Assembly (NCBI RefSeq): GCF_014641615.1
Contig: NZ_BMIB01000002.1
Location: forward strand, 558,001-622,000
Length of the DNA: 64,000 nucleotides
Origin: Filimonas zeae
GTDB lineage: Bacteria > Bacteroidota > Bacteroidia > Chitinophagales > Chitinophagaceae
Reading direction: 5' to 3'
Part shown: piece after piece, positions 15,781-25,268 of the stretch
Numbering within the stretch: position 1 is the stretch's first letter
Layout: the number at the start of each line of letters is the position of its first letter
Notes under the pieces: generated by a model
What the model was told of the DNA's origin: nothing
The model's input: only the letters and a program-made list of their open reading frames with translations
Databases searched by the model: none
Translations under genes and position numbers: made by a program

Positions 15781-18009
15781 ATGAAGTTCACCTCTTTTCC
15801 CTGCGACCGGCAACTTGATAAAATGGATTGTGGCCCGGCCTGCCTTAAAAGCATTGCCCGGCATTATGGCAAATTTTACTCACTGCAATACCTGCGTGAA
15901 AAATGTGGCATTACACGGGAAGGGGTATCCTTTCTGGATCTGAGTTACGCTGCTGAGCATATAGGCTTAAGAAGCATTTCATTAAGGGCCACCCTGGACG
16001 ATTTGTGCATAAGAATGCCGCTACCCGTTATTGTGCATTGGAACAACAGTCATTTTGTGGTAGTATACAAAACCAGCAAAAGAAATATTTATGTATCAGA
16101 CCCCGCCAAAGGCCTGATGCACTATTCGCACAAAGAGTTTGCAGAACACTGGTATGCTTCCGGAGAAAAAAAAGGGGTGGTACTGGCGCTTGAACCGCAA
16201 GCCACTTTTAAGCAGCGCGAAGCCAATGAAAAAACAGAGCGGAAGAAAACTTTCCAGAACATGCTCAACTACTTTTACCCTTACAAAAAAAGTTTTGGAC
16301 TGTTGTTTCTGGTAATGTTGATTGTAACGCTGTTACAGGCCCTGCTTCCTTTCGTATCCAAAGCAGTAATTGATGTAGGTATTCAAACGCGTGACGTTAG
16401 CTTTATTAATCTGGTACTTATTGCCAACATAGCAATTATTGTAAGCATTACACTCTCTAACGTTGTACGGGACTGGATTCTGCTGCACGTAACCTCGCGC
16501 ATTAACATAGCGCTTATTTCCGATTATCTGATTAAACTGATGAAACTGCCGGTTACTTTTTTTGAGAATAAAATGACTGGCGATATACTCCAAAGAGCCA
16601 ACGATAATGAACGTATCCGTTCGTTTATTATGAACAACTCTTTAAACACCTTATTCTCCACACTCACGTTTGTTATATTCGGGGTAATACTGCTTATATA
16701 CAACACCCTTATGTTTTTTATTTTTCTGGCGGGTAGTTTACTCTATGTAGGCTGGATTGCTGCTTTTTTAAAAATACGTAAGAAGCTGGACTGGGAATAT
16801 TTTGAACTTATATCTAAAAACCAGAGTTACTGGGTAGAAACCATTAAAGGCATACAGGATATTAAAATTAACAACTACGAAAAGGCCAAACGCTGGAAGT
16901 GGGAAGGCATACAGGCCCGGCTATATAAAGTGAACCTGAACCTGCTATCTGTAAACAATGTACAAAACGCCGGGGCACAGTTTATTGACAGCCTTAAAAA
17001 CCTCTGCATTACCTTTTATTCGGCCAAAGCTGTTATTGCCGGAGAAATAACCTTTGGCGTAATGCTTTCCACACAGTTTATTATTGGTATGCTTAATGGC
17101 CCCGTAGTTCAGTTTATACAATTTATTATATCGGCCCAGATGGCCAAAATAAGCTTTATGCGCCTTAACGAAATACACCAGATGGAAGATGAGGATGAAA
17201 GAACAGGCACTAACAACATTACGCTTCCCGAAAACAAAAGCCTTTCACTGGACAATGTTTCTTTTCAATATACCGGCAACGGAGCGCTGGTGTTAAAAAA
17301 TATACGGCTGGTAATTCCGCATGGTAAAACCACCGCTATAGTGGGCGATAGTGGCAGCGGCAAATCTACCCTGCTGAAATTACTGTTAAGGCTATACCGC
17401 CCTTCGTATGGCAGTATTAAAATGGGCGAAATGAATATTAACAATGTAAGTCTGAAACAATGGCGCGACACCTGTGGCGCTGTAATGCAGGATGGACAGA
17501 TTTTTAACGATACGATTCTTAATAATATTGTACTGGATGATGAACATACCGATTACACACGGTTAAAACACGCTGTAGCTGCTGCCAACATAGGCAACGA
17601 AATAGAGCAGCTGCCACTGGGCTACCAGACTATGCTGGGCGAAATGGGACGTGGACTAAGCGGTGGGCAAAAACAGCGGGTGCTGATTGCAAGGGCATTG
17701 TATAAAAACCCGGAATATCTTTTTTTTGATGAAGCTACCAACGCCCTGGATACTATTAACGAACAAAAAATTGTATCTGCCCTGGAAAAGGTATTTGAAA
17801 ACAAAACGGTGGTAGTAATTGCACACCGGCTAAGCACCATACGCAGGGCCCACCAGATTATAGTAATGCAGGATGGTATGATTGCAGAAATGGGTACGCA
17901 TGAAAGCCTTATAGAAAAAAAAGGCAGGTACTATCAGCTGGTTCAATCACAATCAGACCTCATAACCAGCGTAAACCCCATACCCACCACACAACCAGCA
18001 GTTGTTTAA
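15781..18009 (+). CDS. C39 peptidase-containing ABC exporter (PCAT)
   Basis: This 742-aa protein fuses a protease, a membrane domain and an ATPase, and both cleaves GG leaders and exports the product. The C39 domain (about 1-140) has Gln11, Cys17 in MDCGPAC, His91 in SHFVVVY and Asp107 in VSDPAKG, so it looks catalytically complete. The transmembrane domain spans about 165-450. The nucleotide-binding domain has GDSGSGKST, LSGGQKQR, YLFFDEATNALD and VIAHRLST, all intact. Start and length fit the family. It follows the glycosyltransferases by 20 bases and precedes the HlyD adaptor by 9 bases. The only GG-leader substrate seen in the window is the divergent 165-aa protein. An outer-membrane TolC-like channel is not encoded here. 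Confidence 0.96.
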   Translation: MKFTSFPCDRQLDKMDCGPACLKSIARHYGKFYSLQYLREKCGITREGVSFLDLSYAAEHIGLRSISLRATLDDLCIRMPLPVIVHWNNSHFVVVYKTSKRNIYVSDPAKGLMHYSHKEFAEHWYASGEKKGVVLALEPQATFKQREANEKTERKKTFQNMLNYFYPYKKSFGLLFLVMLIVTLLQALLPFVSKAVIDVGIQTRDVSFINLVLIANIAIIVSITLSNVVRDWILLHVTSRINIALISDYLIKLMKLPVTFFENKMTGDILQRANDNERIRSFIMNNSLNTLFSTLTFVIFGVILLIYNTLMFFIFLAGSLLYVGWIAAFLKIRKKLDWEYFELISKNQSYWVETIKGIQDIKINNYEKAKRWKWEGIQARLYKVNLNLLSVNNVQNAGAQFIDSLKNLCITFYSAKAVIAGEITFGVMLSTQFIIGMLNGPVVQFIQFIISAQMAKISFMRLNEIHQMEDEDERTGTNNITLPENKSLSLDNVSFQYTGNGALVLKNIRLVIPHGKTTAIVGDSGSGKSTLLKLLLRLYRPSYGSIKMGEMNINNVSLKQWRDTCGAVMQDGQIFNDTILNNIVLDDEHTDYTRLKHAVAAANIGNEIEQLPLGYQTMLGEMGRGLSGGQKQRVLIARALYKNPEYLFFDEATNALDTINEQKIVSALEKVFENKTVVVIAHRLSTIRRAHQIIVMQDGMIAEMGTHESLIEKKGRYYQLVQSQSDLITSVNPIPTTQPAVV

Positions 18010-18018
18010 TCTATAGCT

Positions 18019-19329
18019 ATGACAGAACAGCCTGAATTAAAAAACGTAGCAAGAACCGAGGAGATACAGGAAATTATAGACCGGATGCCCAACCGGTTTG
18101 GTTTCTGGATAAGTATGGTGGTATTGTTTATAGTAATACTACTTGCTGTATTCGGTTTTACCATACGGTATCCTGATGTTGTTACAGGCAGCATTACCAT
18201 TAACGCAGAAAGCGCCCCGGTTAAACTGGTAGCCAACAGCTCCGGCAATATTTATCTGAACAGTTTTCACTCGCAAAGCGCCGTAAAAAAAGGCGATTAC
18301 ATTGCCATTATCAGAAATGCCGCCCAGGCAGCAGATGTGCAGAAAATACAGCTGCTTGCCGAAAACTTTAACCTGAACGCTCCCAACATACGCCTGGAAG
18401 CATTTCCGCGTACCGTTTCACTGGGCGAACTGAATGCTGCCTACTTCTCCTTTCTCAGTGCTTACGAACACTTCGTTTCGTTCTATAAACACAACCTGTT
18501 TACCAAACAGGAAGAAGTATTGCGCCAATCTATAACAGAACAGCAAAACCTGCTGGATTTAGCACACAAAAAACTGGAGAACAGTACAGAAACCATGCGC
18601 CTTACCAATAAGTTTTATAAACGGGATTCCACCCTGTTCTCCGAACATATACTGGCAGAAGCAGAGATTGACAAAACACATATGAATAAAGTCTCTGCCA
18701 AAGACGCCCATGAATCAACACTCAGCAACATTATCAACCTGCGTGAGCAACTGCAGCAATCTATTAATCAACTGCAACAGGTTAGTATACAAAAAGAAGA
18801 AAAAGAGCGGGAAGTAAAGCTGGAGCTTATTTCTACTTATACCGATCTTATGGGCAATATCAGACAATGGGAACAAAAATATGTTTTTAAATCGCCCATG
18901 AATGGCAAGGTGGAGTTTCTGAAGTTCCTCACCAATGATGAGTTTATTCAATCCGGAGATGCCATTTTTACTATCGTACCGCTTCAGGACAAAATTATAG
19001 GGCAGATGATTCTGCCTTCTGCCGGAGCAGGCAAGGTAAAAACCGGCCAGAATGTTATAGTAAAACTGGAAAACTACCCCTTTGCCGAGTATGGCAGTAT
19101 TACCGGTAAAGTATCTTCCATATCATTAACTACCAACCCCGTAAAAACCGCCAGTGGTGATATAGAAACTTACCTGGTAAATATTACCCTTCCTCACCAG
19201 CTTACAACAAACTATGGTTCGCAACTGGATTTTAAGTTTCAGATTAAAGGCACCGGTGAAATTATTACTAAAGACCGCAAGCTAGCAGAACGTTTGTTCG
19301 ACAACCTGAAATACACTTTACACCGCTAG
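18019..19329 (+). CDS. HlyD-family periplasmic adaptor of the peptide exporter
   Basis: This 436-aa membrane-fusion protein has a short cytoplasmic N terminus, one transmembrane helix (about residues 33-53, FWISMVVLFIVILLAVFGF), and a beta-barrel/lipoyl portion with APVKLVANSSGNIYLNSF. A long alpha-helical hairpin (about 160-290) is followed by the returning KSPMNGKVEFLKFLTNDEF lipoyl half. It would link the ABC exporter in the inner membrane to an outer-membrane channel. It is the last gene of the plus-strand operon and ends only 10 bases from the convergent T9SS-substrate gene, so readthrough or overlapping termination is likely. Confidence 0.93.
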   Translation: MTEQPELKNVARTEEIQEIIDRMPNRFGFWISMVVLFIVILLAVFGFTIRYPDVVTGSITINAESAPVKLVANSSGNIYLNSFHSQSAVKKGDYIAIIRNAAQAADVQKIQLLAENFNLNAPNIRLEAFPRTVSLGELNAAYFSFLSAYEHFVSFYKHNLFTKQEEVLRQSITEQQNLLDLAHKKLENSTETMRLTNKFYKRDSTLFSEHILAEAEIDKTHMNKVSAKDAHESTLSNIINLREQLQQSINQLQQVSIQKEEKEREVKLELISTYTDLMGNIRQWEQKYVFKSPMNGKVEFLKFLTNDEFIQSGDAIFTIVPLQDKIIGQMILPSAGAGKVKTGQNVIVKLENYPFAEYGSITGKVSSISLTTNPVKTASGDIETYLVNITLPHQLTTNYGSQLDFKFQIKGTGEIITKDRKLAERLFDNLKYTLHR

Positions 19330-19339
19330 CCTGCGGCCC

Positions 19340-22300
19340 TTAGCGTATAATAGTAACTGTTCCGGTTTGCCGTGGTTTATCCGGTGTACCGGGGTTAATA
19401 ATGTAATAGTAGGTACCGGCAGGCAGCGGGTTGCCATTCTGCATTCCATTCCAGGGTACCGCATACCCTTTCGATTCAAACACCTTAGCCCCCCACCTGC
19501 TGAATACCTGTACAGTAGCACTGCGGTAGGTTTGCAGCCCTTCTATTACCCAGGTATCATGTATACCATCACCGTTAGGTGTAAATGTATTGGGTGGTAA
19601 AATAGATAGCAATACCGTAACCAGCACACTGTCTTTAGCCGTACACATATTGCCAGTGGTGGCCTGCAGGTAATACCGCTGTGTTTCAGGAGGGCTGGCG
19701 GCAGGATTAAGTGTATTGGAAGACACTAAGGTGGCAACCGGCGACCATTCAAAAGTATATGCACCGTTTACAACCACGTTGCCCCGCAGCACTGCCCCAC
19801 TGCCTTGTATAATAGATTGATCCGGCCCGGCATCTACTTTAGGTGTATCATATACCGTAACGGTAGCCGATGCCGTATCACTTACACAACCATCGCTGCT
19901 GGTTACATGGTGCATAATAGTGAAAGTGCCCGGCGTATTGTACACCTTTACGGGCGAGGCCTGTGTAGAAACAGCTCCATCACCCAGCTGCCAGCTATAG
20001 GCCCGTATGCTGCTACCCGAAGCAGGTGCAGAAGCATCTGTAAACGAAATACTGTTGTTAATACAGATGGCAGTTGCCGATACGTTTAACCCGGCCTTAG
20101 GGCGATAAGCAAATGCAGCAAAAGGATGCGATACGGTATCTGCACAACCATCCGCCGCTGTAGCAATCAACGTTACGTTATAGGAACCGGCAGACTGATA
20201 ATGGTATTCAGGTGTTTTTCCTGTAGCCACGCCCCCTTCACCAAATTGCCAGGTAAACTGCAGGTCGTTTATATTTCCGCCATAAGTGCTCTGGTTGGTA
20301 AATACAGCCGCACCATAAGGCAGGCAAACTGTTGCCGGCACTGTAAATGCAGCCACCGGTGGCACACCCTGTGTAAGGGTAAACTCTTTTACCGTATCGG
20401 CCTTACAGCCATTGGCGCTGGTTACTTCCAGCGCCACCGTTTTTTTACCGGTGGTATTATACCCGTAAGTGGTAACAGGCGTAGTGGCTTTATCTGCCCC
20501 AAAACGCCAGTTCCATTGCACCAGCGTGCTGGTATCGCCCGCAGCACCGGCTGTAAACGTAGCGGTAAAAGGCAGGCAGCCCTGATATTGCGTTGTAAAG
20601 TCAGCCACCGGCAGCGCCTTTCCCTTTACGGTATCTACCAGGTGTTTAATAATAGAACAGCCACCCGGCACAGGAATAGTAAGCGTTACAGGTATGGCAT
20701 AACTGCCTGCTGCTGTAAAGTGAAAACTGCCGGGTGCCGTATAGTAATAGAGTGGCCATCCATCCCTTATTACTACACTATCCGGTACCGGGTTAACCTG
20801 CACAACGTCTGCTGCATTGGGCACCAGGCCGGCAATGCCTTTCAGCGCCCATTCAATACGCTCCGGTTTATATTCCGTTTTTAATACAAAACCAAAAGAA
20901 TCTTTAATACAAGAGGCTTTGGTGATACCGCCACCTACCTCCCCACCCATCCACACCTCCGTTTTGGGCACATGTATGCGGGTTACATCAAACACATAAC
21001 TTTCATAGCCAACCATACCATAAGCTAAAGCAGTAAAAGCAGAATCGCTTTTTACCGCACAATACCTGCCTTCCGATATCCATCTTTTTATTACTACTGT
21101 ATAACCAGGTGCGTTAGGATGGGGGTAGGTATGATCAAAAGTATTACTACCATCAATGGTTAACGATTTTAACCCTTCTGTAGGAATAACAAGCGTTACA
21201 TAATTATATAATACTTCAAACCGGTAGGTATTAATAAACTCCGCAGCCTTGCCCGCATTCTCCAGCGGACTAATCATTACCATTTCACCATCGCCCTCTC
21301 CGGAAACCGGGTAGTTGGGTTCCGAACGCGAAAGCATACATTGCGCCACGGCTATTGGCTGGTCTGCCTCTATATAACTGGCCGTTTTAGTAATCAGCTG
21401 GTAATAAGTATTGTTAATTAACCCTGTTTGCACTACCCCATTTACTTTTACCACGGTAGCAGGGTTAGTAACCATAATGCGGATAATAGAATAATTAAAC
21501 GTTTTGCTATTGCCGGAAGCCGAGTAAGGAGCCGTAAGAAAACGTTTGCCCAAGCTGGTGAGGGGCGTCATCTGTTTTATTTCAAAATCGGAAGAGCCAT
21601 CAAAAGAAGGATACTCAGTATGTATATACATAGAAGAAGCGCCTGCATACACTGCCACAGGCTGGCAACGCCCGGAAGCACCCGGCACAGAACGTACACG
21701 GGTTCCGGTAAGTTCGCCTTTATCGGTACGCGTAACAGCGGAACTTAACATCTGATATACCTGTCCTTTTTTCAAATCAACAGTAAAAGGCACACCAGCA
21801 GGTCTTCCTCCTTCCGTGTCAATAGGCGGAGTAATCTCCACCCGCGTATCATCAAATGCGGCAGCCACACATACATATCCATTGTTATCGTAAGGCGCAT
21901 CCATTGTCTGGTAAGTAAATCCCCAGGCATCTACCGGAAGCACCTGAGTACCGCCCGCATAATCAGGAGAATAAAAATGGCTGTACAACGAAATGGGCGC
22001 GGTGGAATGCACTTCCACACACCTGTTAAACACCCTTTCATGCGAAACGCCCACTCCGGCAAAAAGTATTATCGTACTCAGGTTGGTCAGTTGCACCTCC
22101 ATCGCCGTTCGTGCAGCAACCTGATACACACGCGGAGTAATACCCGCATCTGTACGTATATTAAGGGTTACTGTAGCAGGCTCATCACGGGTACATATGT
22201 ATATAGAGGCCTGATTTGTATTGGTAAAAGGATAAACCACCACAAAATCCATTTCCCGGCTGCTGGCCAGCTGACCTTTGGCCGTTAGCACACCGGCAGT

Positions 22301-22348
22301 AAGCCATAACAATAGTACACTTATGATAGATGTTACAGAACGCCTCAT
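19340..22348 (-). CDS. Giant T9SS-secreted protein: IgGFc-binding-like region, three PKD domains, type B sorting domain
   Basis: This 1002-aa surface or secreted protein has a signal peptide at MRRSVTSIISVLLLWLTAG. The start at 22348 is chosen because it places the signal first. A long N-terminal half (about 25-480) resembles the IgGFc-binding domain family (VLPVDAWGFTY, PYSASG, AGKAAEFIN). Three PKD domains follow, with signatures such as WNWRFGADK, FTWQFGEGG and YSWQLGDGA. The last 90 residues are the 'gliding motility-associated' type B sorting domain (PPNTFTPNGDGIHDTW, then a C-terminal GTVTIIR), which directs export by the T9SS. Two more proteins of the same plan lie in this window. The name is architectural; binding of IgG Fc is not implied. 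Confidence 0.92.
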   Translation of the reverse strand: MRRSVTSIISVLLLWLTAGVLTAKGQLASSREMDFVVVYPFTNTNQASIYICTRDEPATVTLNIRTDAGITPRVYQVAARTAMEVQLTNLSTIILFAGVGVSHERVFNRCVEVHSTAPISLYSHFYSPDYAGGTQVLPVDAWGFTYQTMDAPYDNNGYVCVAAAFDDTRVEITPPIDTEGGRPAGVPFTVDLKKGQVYQMLSSAVTRTDKGELTGTRVRSVPGASGRCQPVAVYAGASSMYIHTEYPSFDGSSDFEIKQMTPLTSLGKRFLTAPYSASGNSKTFNYSIIRIMVTNPATVVKVNGVVQTGLINNTYYQLITKTASYIEADQPIAVAQCMLSRSEPNYPVSGEGDGEMVMISPLENAGKAAEFINTYRFEVLYNYVTLVIPTEGLKSLTIDGSNTFDHTYPHPNAPGYTVVIKRWISEGRYCAVKSDSAFTALAYGMVGYESYVFDVTRIHVPKTEVWMGGEVGGGITKASCIKDSFGFVLKTEYKPERIEWALKGIAGLVPNAADVVQVNPVPDSVVIRDGWPLYYYTAPGSFHFTAAGSYAIPVTLTIPVPGGCSIIKHLVDTVKGKALPVADFTTQYQGCLPFTATFTAGAAGDTSTLVQWNWRFGADKATTPVTTYGYNTTGKKTVALEVTSANGCKADTVKEFTLTQGVPPVAAFTVPATVCLPYGAAVFTNQSTYGGNINDLQFTWQFGEGGVATGKTPEYHYQSAGSYNVTLIATAADGCADTVSHPFAAFAYRPKAGLNVSATAICINNSISFTDASAPASGSSIRAYSWQLGDGAVSTQASPVKVYNTPGTFTIMHHVTSSDGCVSDTASATVTVYDTPKVDAGPDQSIIQGSGAVLRGNVVVNGAYTFEWSPVATLVSSNTLNPAASPPETQRYYLQATTGNMCTAKDSVLVTVLLSILPPNTFTPNGDGIHDTWVIEGLQTYRSATVQVFSRWGAKVFESKGYAVPWNGMQNGNPLPAGTYYYIINPGTPDKPRQTGTVTIIR

Positions 22349-22369
22349 TGTATATACCCCGTATTTAAA

Positions 22370-22406
22370 ATGTCCTTTGCCATTGTGGTACAACAGCAAA
22401 GGACAT
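22370..22406 (-). terminator. 11-bp hairpin terminator downstream of the PorE-like gene
   Basis: Bases 22370-22380 and 22396-22406 are exact reverse complements with a 15-base loop. On the minus strand a TTTT run follows, as in an intrinsic terminator. It separates the PorE-like gene from the downstream giant protein, so the latter probably has its own promoter or depends on readthrough. Confidence 0.65.
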
Positions 22407-22434
22407 ATAACAACAATCAGTTTTTCAGAAAAAA

Positions 22435-24204
22435 CTACAACACTTTCATTTCCACACGTCTGTTCTTGGCTCTTGCTGCTTCATTGTCTTTGCCATCAGC
22501 CGTGGTTTCTTTTTCCAGCGGGCAGCAGTCTCCATAACCTTTCGCTACCAGTCTTGCCTTGTCAATACCTTCGCTTACCAGGAATTTCACACACACTTCT
22601 GCTCTGGCCTGCGACAGTTTCAGGTTATGCGCTCTGGTACCGGTACCATCGGTGTGGGCACCAATCTCCACCTTTACGTCTGCATGTTGCTGTAAGTAAG
22701 CAGCTACCGCCCTCAACTGGTTGTAGCCTGCTTCATCAGGTTCTGCTTTATCCAACTCAAACAATACGTGTTGCAGTAAGGCTTTATTGTTTTCCACCAC
22801 CACTTCCGGCTTAGGTGCTTCTTCAGGCACTGGTGTTGGTGTAACCACTACCGGTGGTTCTTCCTTCACAGGGGCCTTTACTTCCTGCGGCCTGTTTACT
22901 GCAAACAGTTCCAGGCAACAGGCCGAAGAACGATCACTGCTGATGATAGCATCCGTAAGCAGGTCTTTATCCTGGCGGCTTACAAAGTAGATATCATCTT
23001 TTACTGAGTTTACCGGATAGCCCATGTTTACCGGGGCTTCCCAGGCAGCCTCAGGTGCGCCTTTGGCTTCAAACAGGTCAAACCCACCCATACCGGTTTT
23101 ACCATCGCTGGCAAAAACAAGTTTACCAGATGCCTGGTGGTAAAAAGGCGCTTCCTCATTGCCTGCCGTGTTAATAACAGTACCGGCATTTACTGCCTTG
23201 CCTGCTTTACCGCCGGGCTGTAAGGGCGCATACCATATATCAAACTTGCCCGCCCCACCTGGCTTATCAGAAGCAAACAACAGGTATTTACCATCTGCGG
23301 TAACCTGTGGCTGCCTGGCGTTAAAACCGGGTTCGTTTACGGTATTGCCCAATTGCACGGGTTGCCCCCACACATTATTCTTTTTCTCGCTGGTGTAAAT
23401 GGCCGAGCTTCTGCTGCCATCTGCTTTGGCATCCCAGGCAGTAAAAAATACACGGTTACCATCTGCCGTAAAAGAAGCTACGCCTTGTTGCTTTTTATCA
23501 GCAGCAGGTATAGCTAACGGAGTAGCAGCACCAGATACTGCAGGTGCGGTATACAGGCTATTATTATAAGTACCCCGGGTAGAGGTAAAAGCAATACCAC
23601 CATCGTTTAACCAGGCAGCCGCATAGCTAGCCCCTTCCTGGTTAATACCGCTGTCAAACTTACTCAGCTTAGTGGCAGACGCACCGGCTGCCAGTTGCTG
23701 TTGTATAAAACGCAGGTTTTCCAGTTCCTGGGTAGCCTGCTTTTTATATTCGTCATTGGCAGTATACTTAGCCAGAAACGCTTCCAGCTGCTGCTGTGCT
23801 CCGGCATATTTGCCACCGGCACGCAGGCATACTGCATACCAGTACTGCGCCAGCGGGTATCTGGCCGCATTGGTTTCTGCAACCTGCTTATAAGCTGCCT
23901 CTGCATTGGAATAGTAGGTAAGATGGCGATAGCTTTCGCCCAGGCGGTACAACGCATCTGCATTGCCCTGGCCGGATGCCTTGCCCTGCTTCTGAATATG
24001 ATACGGATCATAACCACCTTTGGCAGACGGTGCCAGCCCTATATATTTTTCGTAATACTTAGCGGCGGAGTTAAAATCGCCCTTTGCATAATAATCGTCT
24101 GCCGCCTTTTTGTAGTTGTTTACAAACTGCGCCTGCGATACACTCAGTACACCGCAACACACCGCAGCCAGTATAAAATATCTGGAGGAATAATTACTGC
24201 TCAT
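22435..24204 (-). CDS. PorE-like OmpA-family protein (TPR, PD40 beta-propeller, OmpA C-terminal domain)
   Basis: This 589-aa envelope protein has a signal peptide (FILAAVCCGVLSVSQA). A TPR-like region (about 25-165) begins with YKKAADDYYAKGDFNSAAKYYEKY. PD40/WD40-like propeller blades (about 180-430) include FTADGNRVFFTAWD, VTADGKYLLFASD and KLVFASDGKTG. A Pro/Val-rich linker leads to an OmpA-type peptidoglycan-binding domain (about 480-589) with EIGAHTDGTG and LSQARAEVCVKFL. The same domain order occurs in PorE of the T9SS and in OmpA partners of type B substrates. I chose 24204 over 24252 because it gives a clean signal and avoids overlap with the sprF-like gene, 32 bases upstream. It probably anchors the neighbouring translocation partners to peptidoglycan. 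Confidence 0.88.
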   Translation of the reverse strand: MSSNYSSRYFILAAVCCGVLSVSQAQFVNNYKKAADDYYAKGDFNSAAKYYEKYIGLAPSAKGGYDPYHIQKQGKASGQGNADALYRLGESYRHLTYYSNAEAAYKQVAETNAARYPLAQYWYAVCLRAGGKYAGAQQQLEAFLAKYTANDEYKKQATQELENLRFIQQQLAAGASATKLSKFDSGINQEGASYAAAWLNDGGIAFTSTRGTYNNSLYTAPAVSGAATPLAIPAADKKQQGVASFTADGNRVFFTAWDAKADGSRSSAIYTSEKKNNVWGQPVQLGNTVNEPGFNARQPQVTADGKYLLFASDKPGGAGKFDIWYAPLQPGGKAGKAVNAGTVINTAGNEEAPFYHQASGKLVFASDGKTGMGGFDLFEAKGAPEAAWEAPVNMGYPVNSVKDDIYFVSRQDKDLLTDAIISSDRSSACCLELFAVNRPQEVKAPVKEEPPVVVTPTPVPEEAPKPEVVVENNKALLQHVLFELDKAEPDEAGYNQLRAVAAYLQQHADVKVEIGAHTDGTGTRAHNLKLSQARAEVCVKFLVSEGIDKARLVAKGYGDCCPLEKETTADGKDNEAARAKNRRVEMKVL

Positions 24205-24236
24205 TGAAATTAGTTTAGTGTTAAGTGATTGAATGC

Positions 24237-25250
24237 TTACAGTCTCGGACATACAAACGGAACGGCATCTGTTTTCACACCTCTTCTTCCCGTAAAGGTT
24301 AATGAAATTTCAAAGCTGTTGGCGCTACCGGCCACTTTAGACAAATCAGAAGTATTCACATCATAACTTACACCCAATACCATGTTTTTATGATATACAC
24401 CTACATAAGGCGAAAGCGCATCTTTCAGACGTACGTTGGCACCCAGTAAAAAATCGGTGGTTTCAGAAGCCCTTATCTGTCCGTAAGCACCCAGCATTTT
24501 CTCTTCCGCTTTACCCTGTTTCATATACAACAGGTTGGGCGTAACGCTTACCACTTCAGAAAGGTTGATTTTAGCACCACCATGCAGTGTATAACGTACC
24601 GGCAGTTTCTGGCCCACGCCACCCGAAATAAACGGATCATCCGGTTGTGTAAGGTGATACGCAGAGAAGCCTGCAAACAGGTTTACCTTTTTTCCAGGGG
24701 CTGCATCAAAATACATTACACCGGCACCGGCATCAAACGCCATGGCAGCATTCTTTGCCAGAATATCCGTCATAGGAATATTCAGGTTCAGGCTGTTGGT
24801 TACATCATCCCACTGCGCGCCGGTCTGGAACTTAGAGGGGTTAAAACGGCGGTTTAATACACCACCGGTAATACCAATGCTGATGCGCTGGTTGCCCTCT
24901 TTGCCAAAACGGAAACCGGTATAGGCTACGCTCAGGTACCCATTCAGGTAGTTATAAGCGCCGCCTGCTGCGGTCTGGTTCATCAGGTTTACACCCAGGT
25001 TAATGTTTTTAGACGTAACCATATCAGCAGAAACACCCGGCGTTGAAAAACCATTGTTGATATTGTTCCACTGGTTACGGTAAATACCGGTAACGCGGTA
25101 ATCGCCATCAATAGCTCCTGTAAGGCCGGGGTTCAGCCAAAGGGGGTATGTATAATACTGAGAAAAATGCGGATCGGTTTGTGCTTTCACCGCTGTGCCG
25201 CCTATACAGGCAGCCAGCAGCAGTATCAGATAATTCGGTTTCCTTTTCAT
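24237..25250 (-). CDS. PorP/SprF-family T9SS outer-membrane partner protein
   Basis: This 337-aa protein has a signal peptide (ILLLAACIGGTAVKA) and the usual PorP/SprF start (DPHFSQYYTYPLWLNPGLTGA, of which the FSQYY and NPGLTG parts are diagnostic). The rest is a run of alternating beta strands, as in an outer-membrane barrel. It ends with FVCPRL, a Cys-containing tail common in this family. SprF-type proteins are needed for export or surface attachment of specific type B substrates such as SprB. The giant beta-helix protein ends 18 bases upstream, so this is most likely its dedicated partner. The same operon continues into the PorE-like gene. Confidence 0.93.
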   Translation of the reverse strand: MKRKPNYLILLLAACIGGTAVKAQTDPHFSQYYTYPLWLNPGLTGAIDGDYRVTGIYRNQWNNINNGFSTPGVSADMVTSKNINLGVNLMNQTAAGGAYNYLNGYLSVAYTGFRFGKEGNQRISIGITGGVLNRRFNPSKFQTGAQWDDVTNSLNLNIPMTDILAKNAAMAFDAGAGVMYFDAAPGKKVNLFAGFSAYHLTQPDDPFISGGVGQKLPVRYTLHGGAKINLSEVVSVTPNLLYMKQGKAEEKMLGAYGQIRASETTDFLLGANVRLKDALSPYVGVYHKNMVLGVSYDVNTSDLSKVAGSANSFEISLTFTGRRGVKTDAVPFVCPRL

Positions 25251-25268
25251 AACAAATAGTTTTGGCGA

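Noticed and set aside
19322..19345. Terminator between the HlyD gene and the convergent T9SS-substrate gene
   Set aside because: Only a 5-bp CGCTA/TAGCG pairing is visible, too weak to call.
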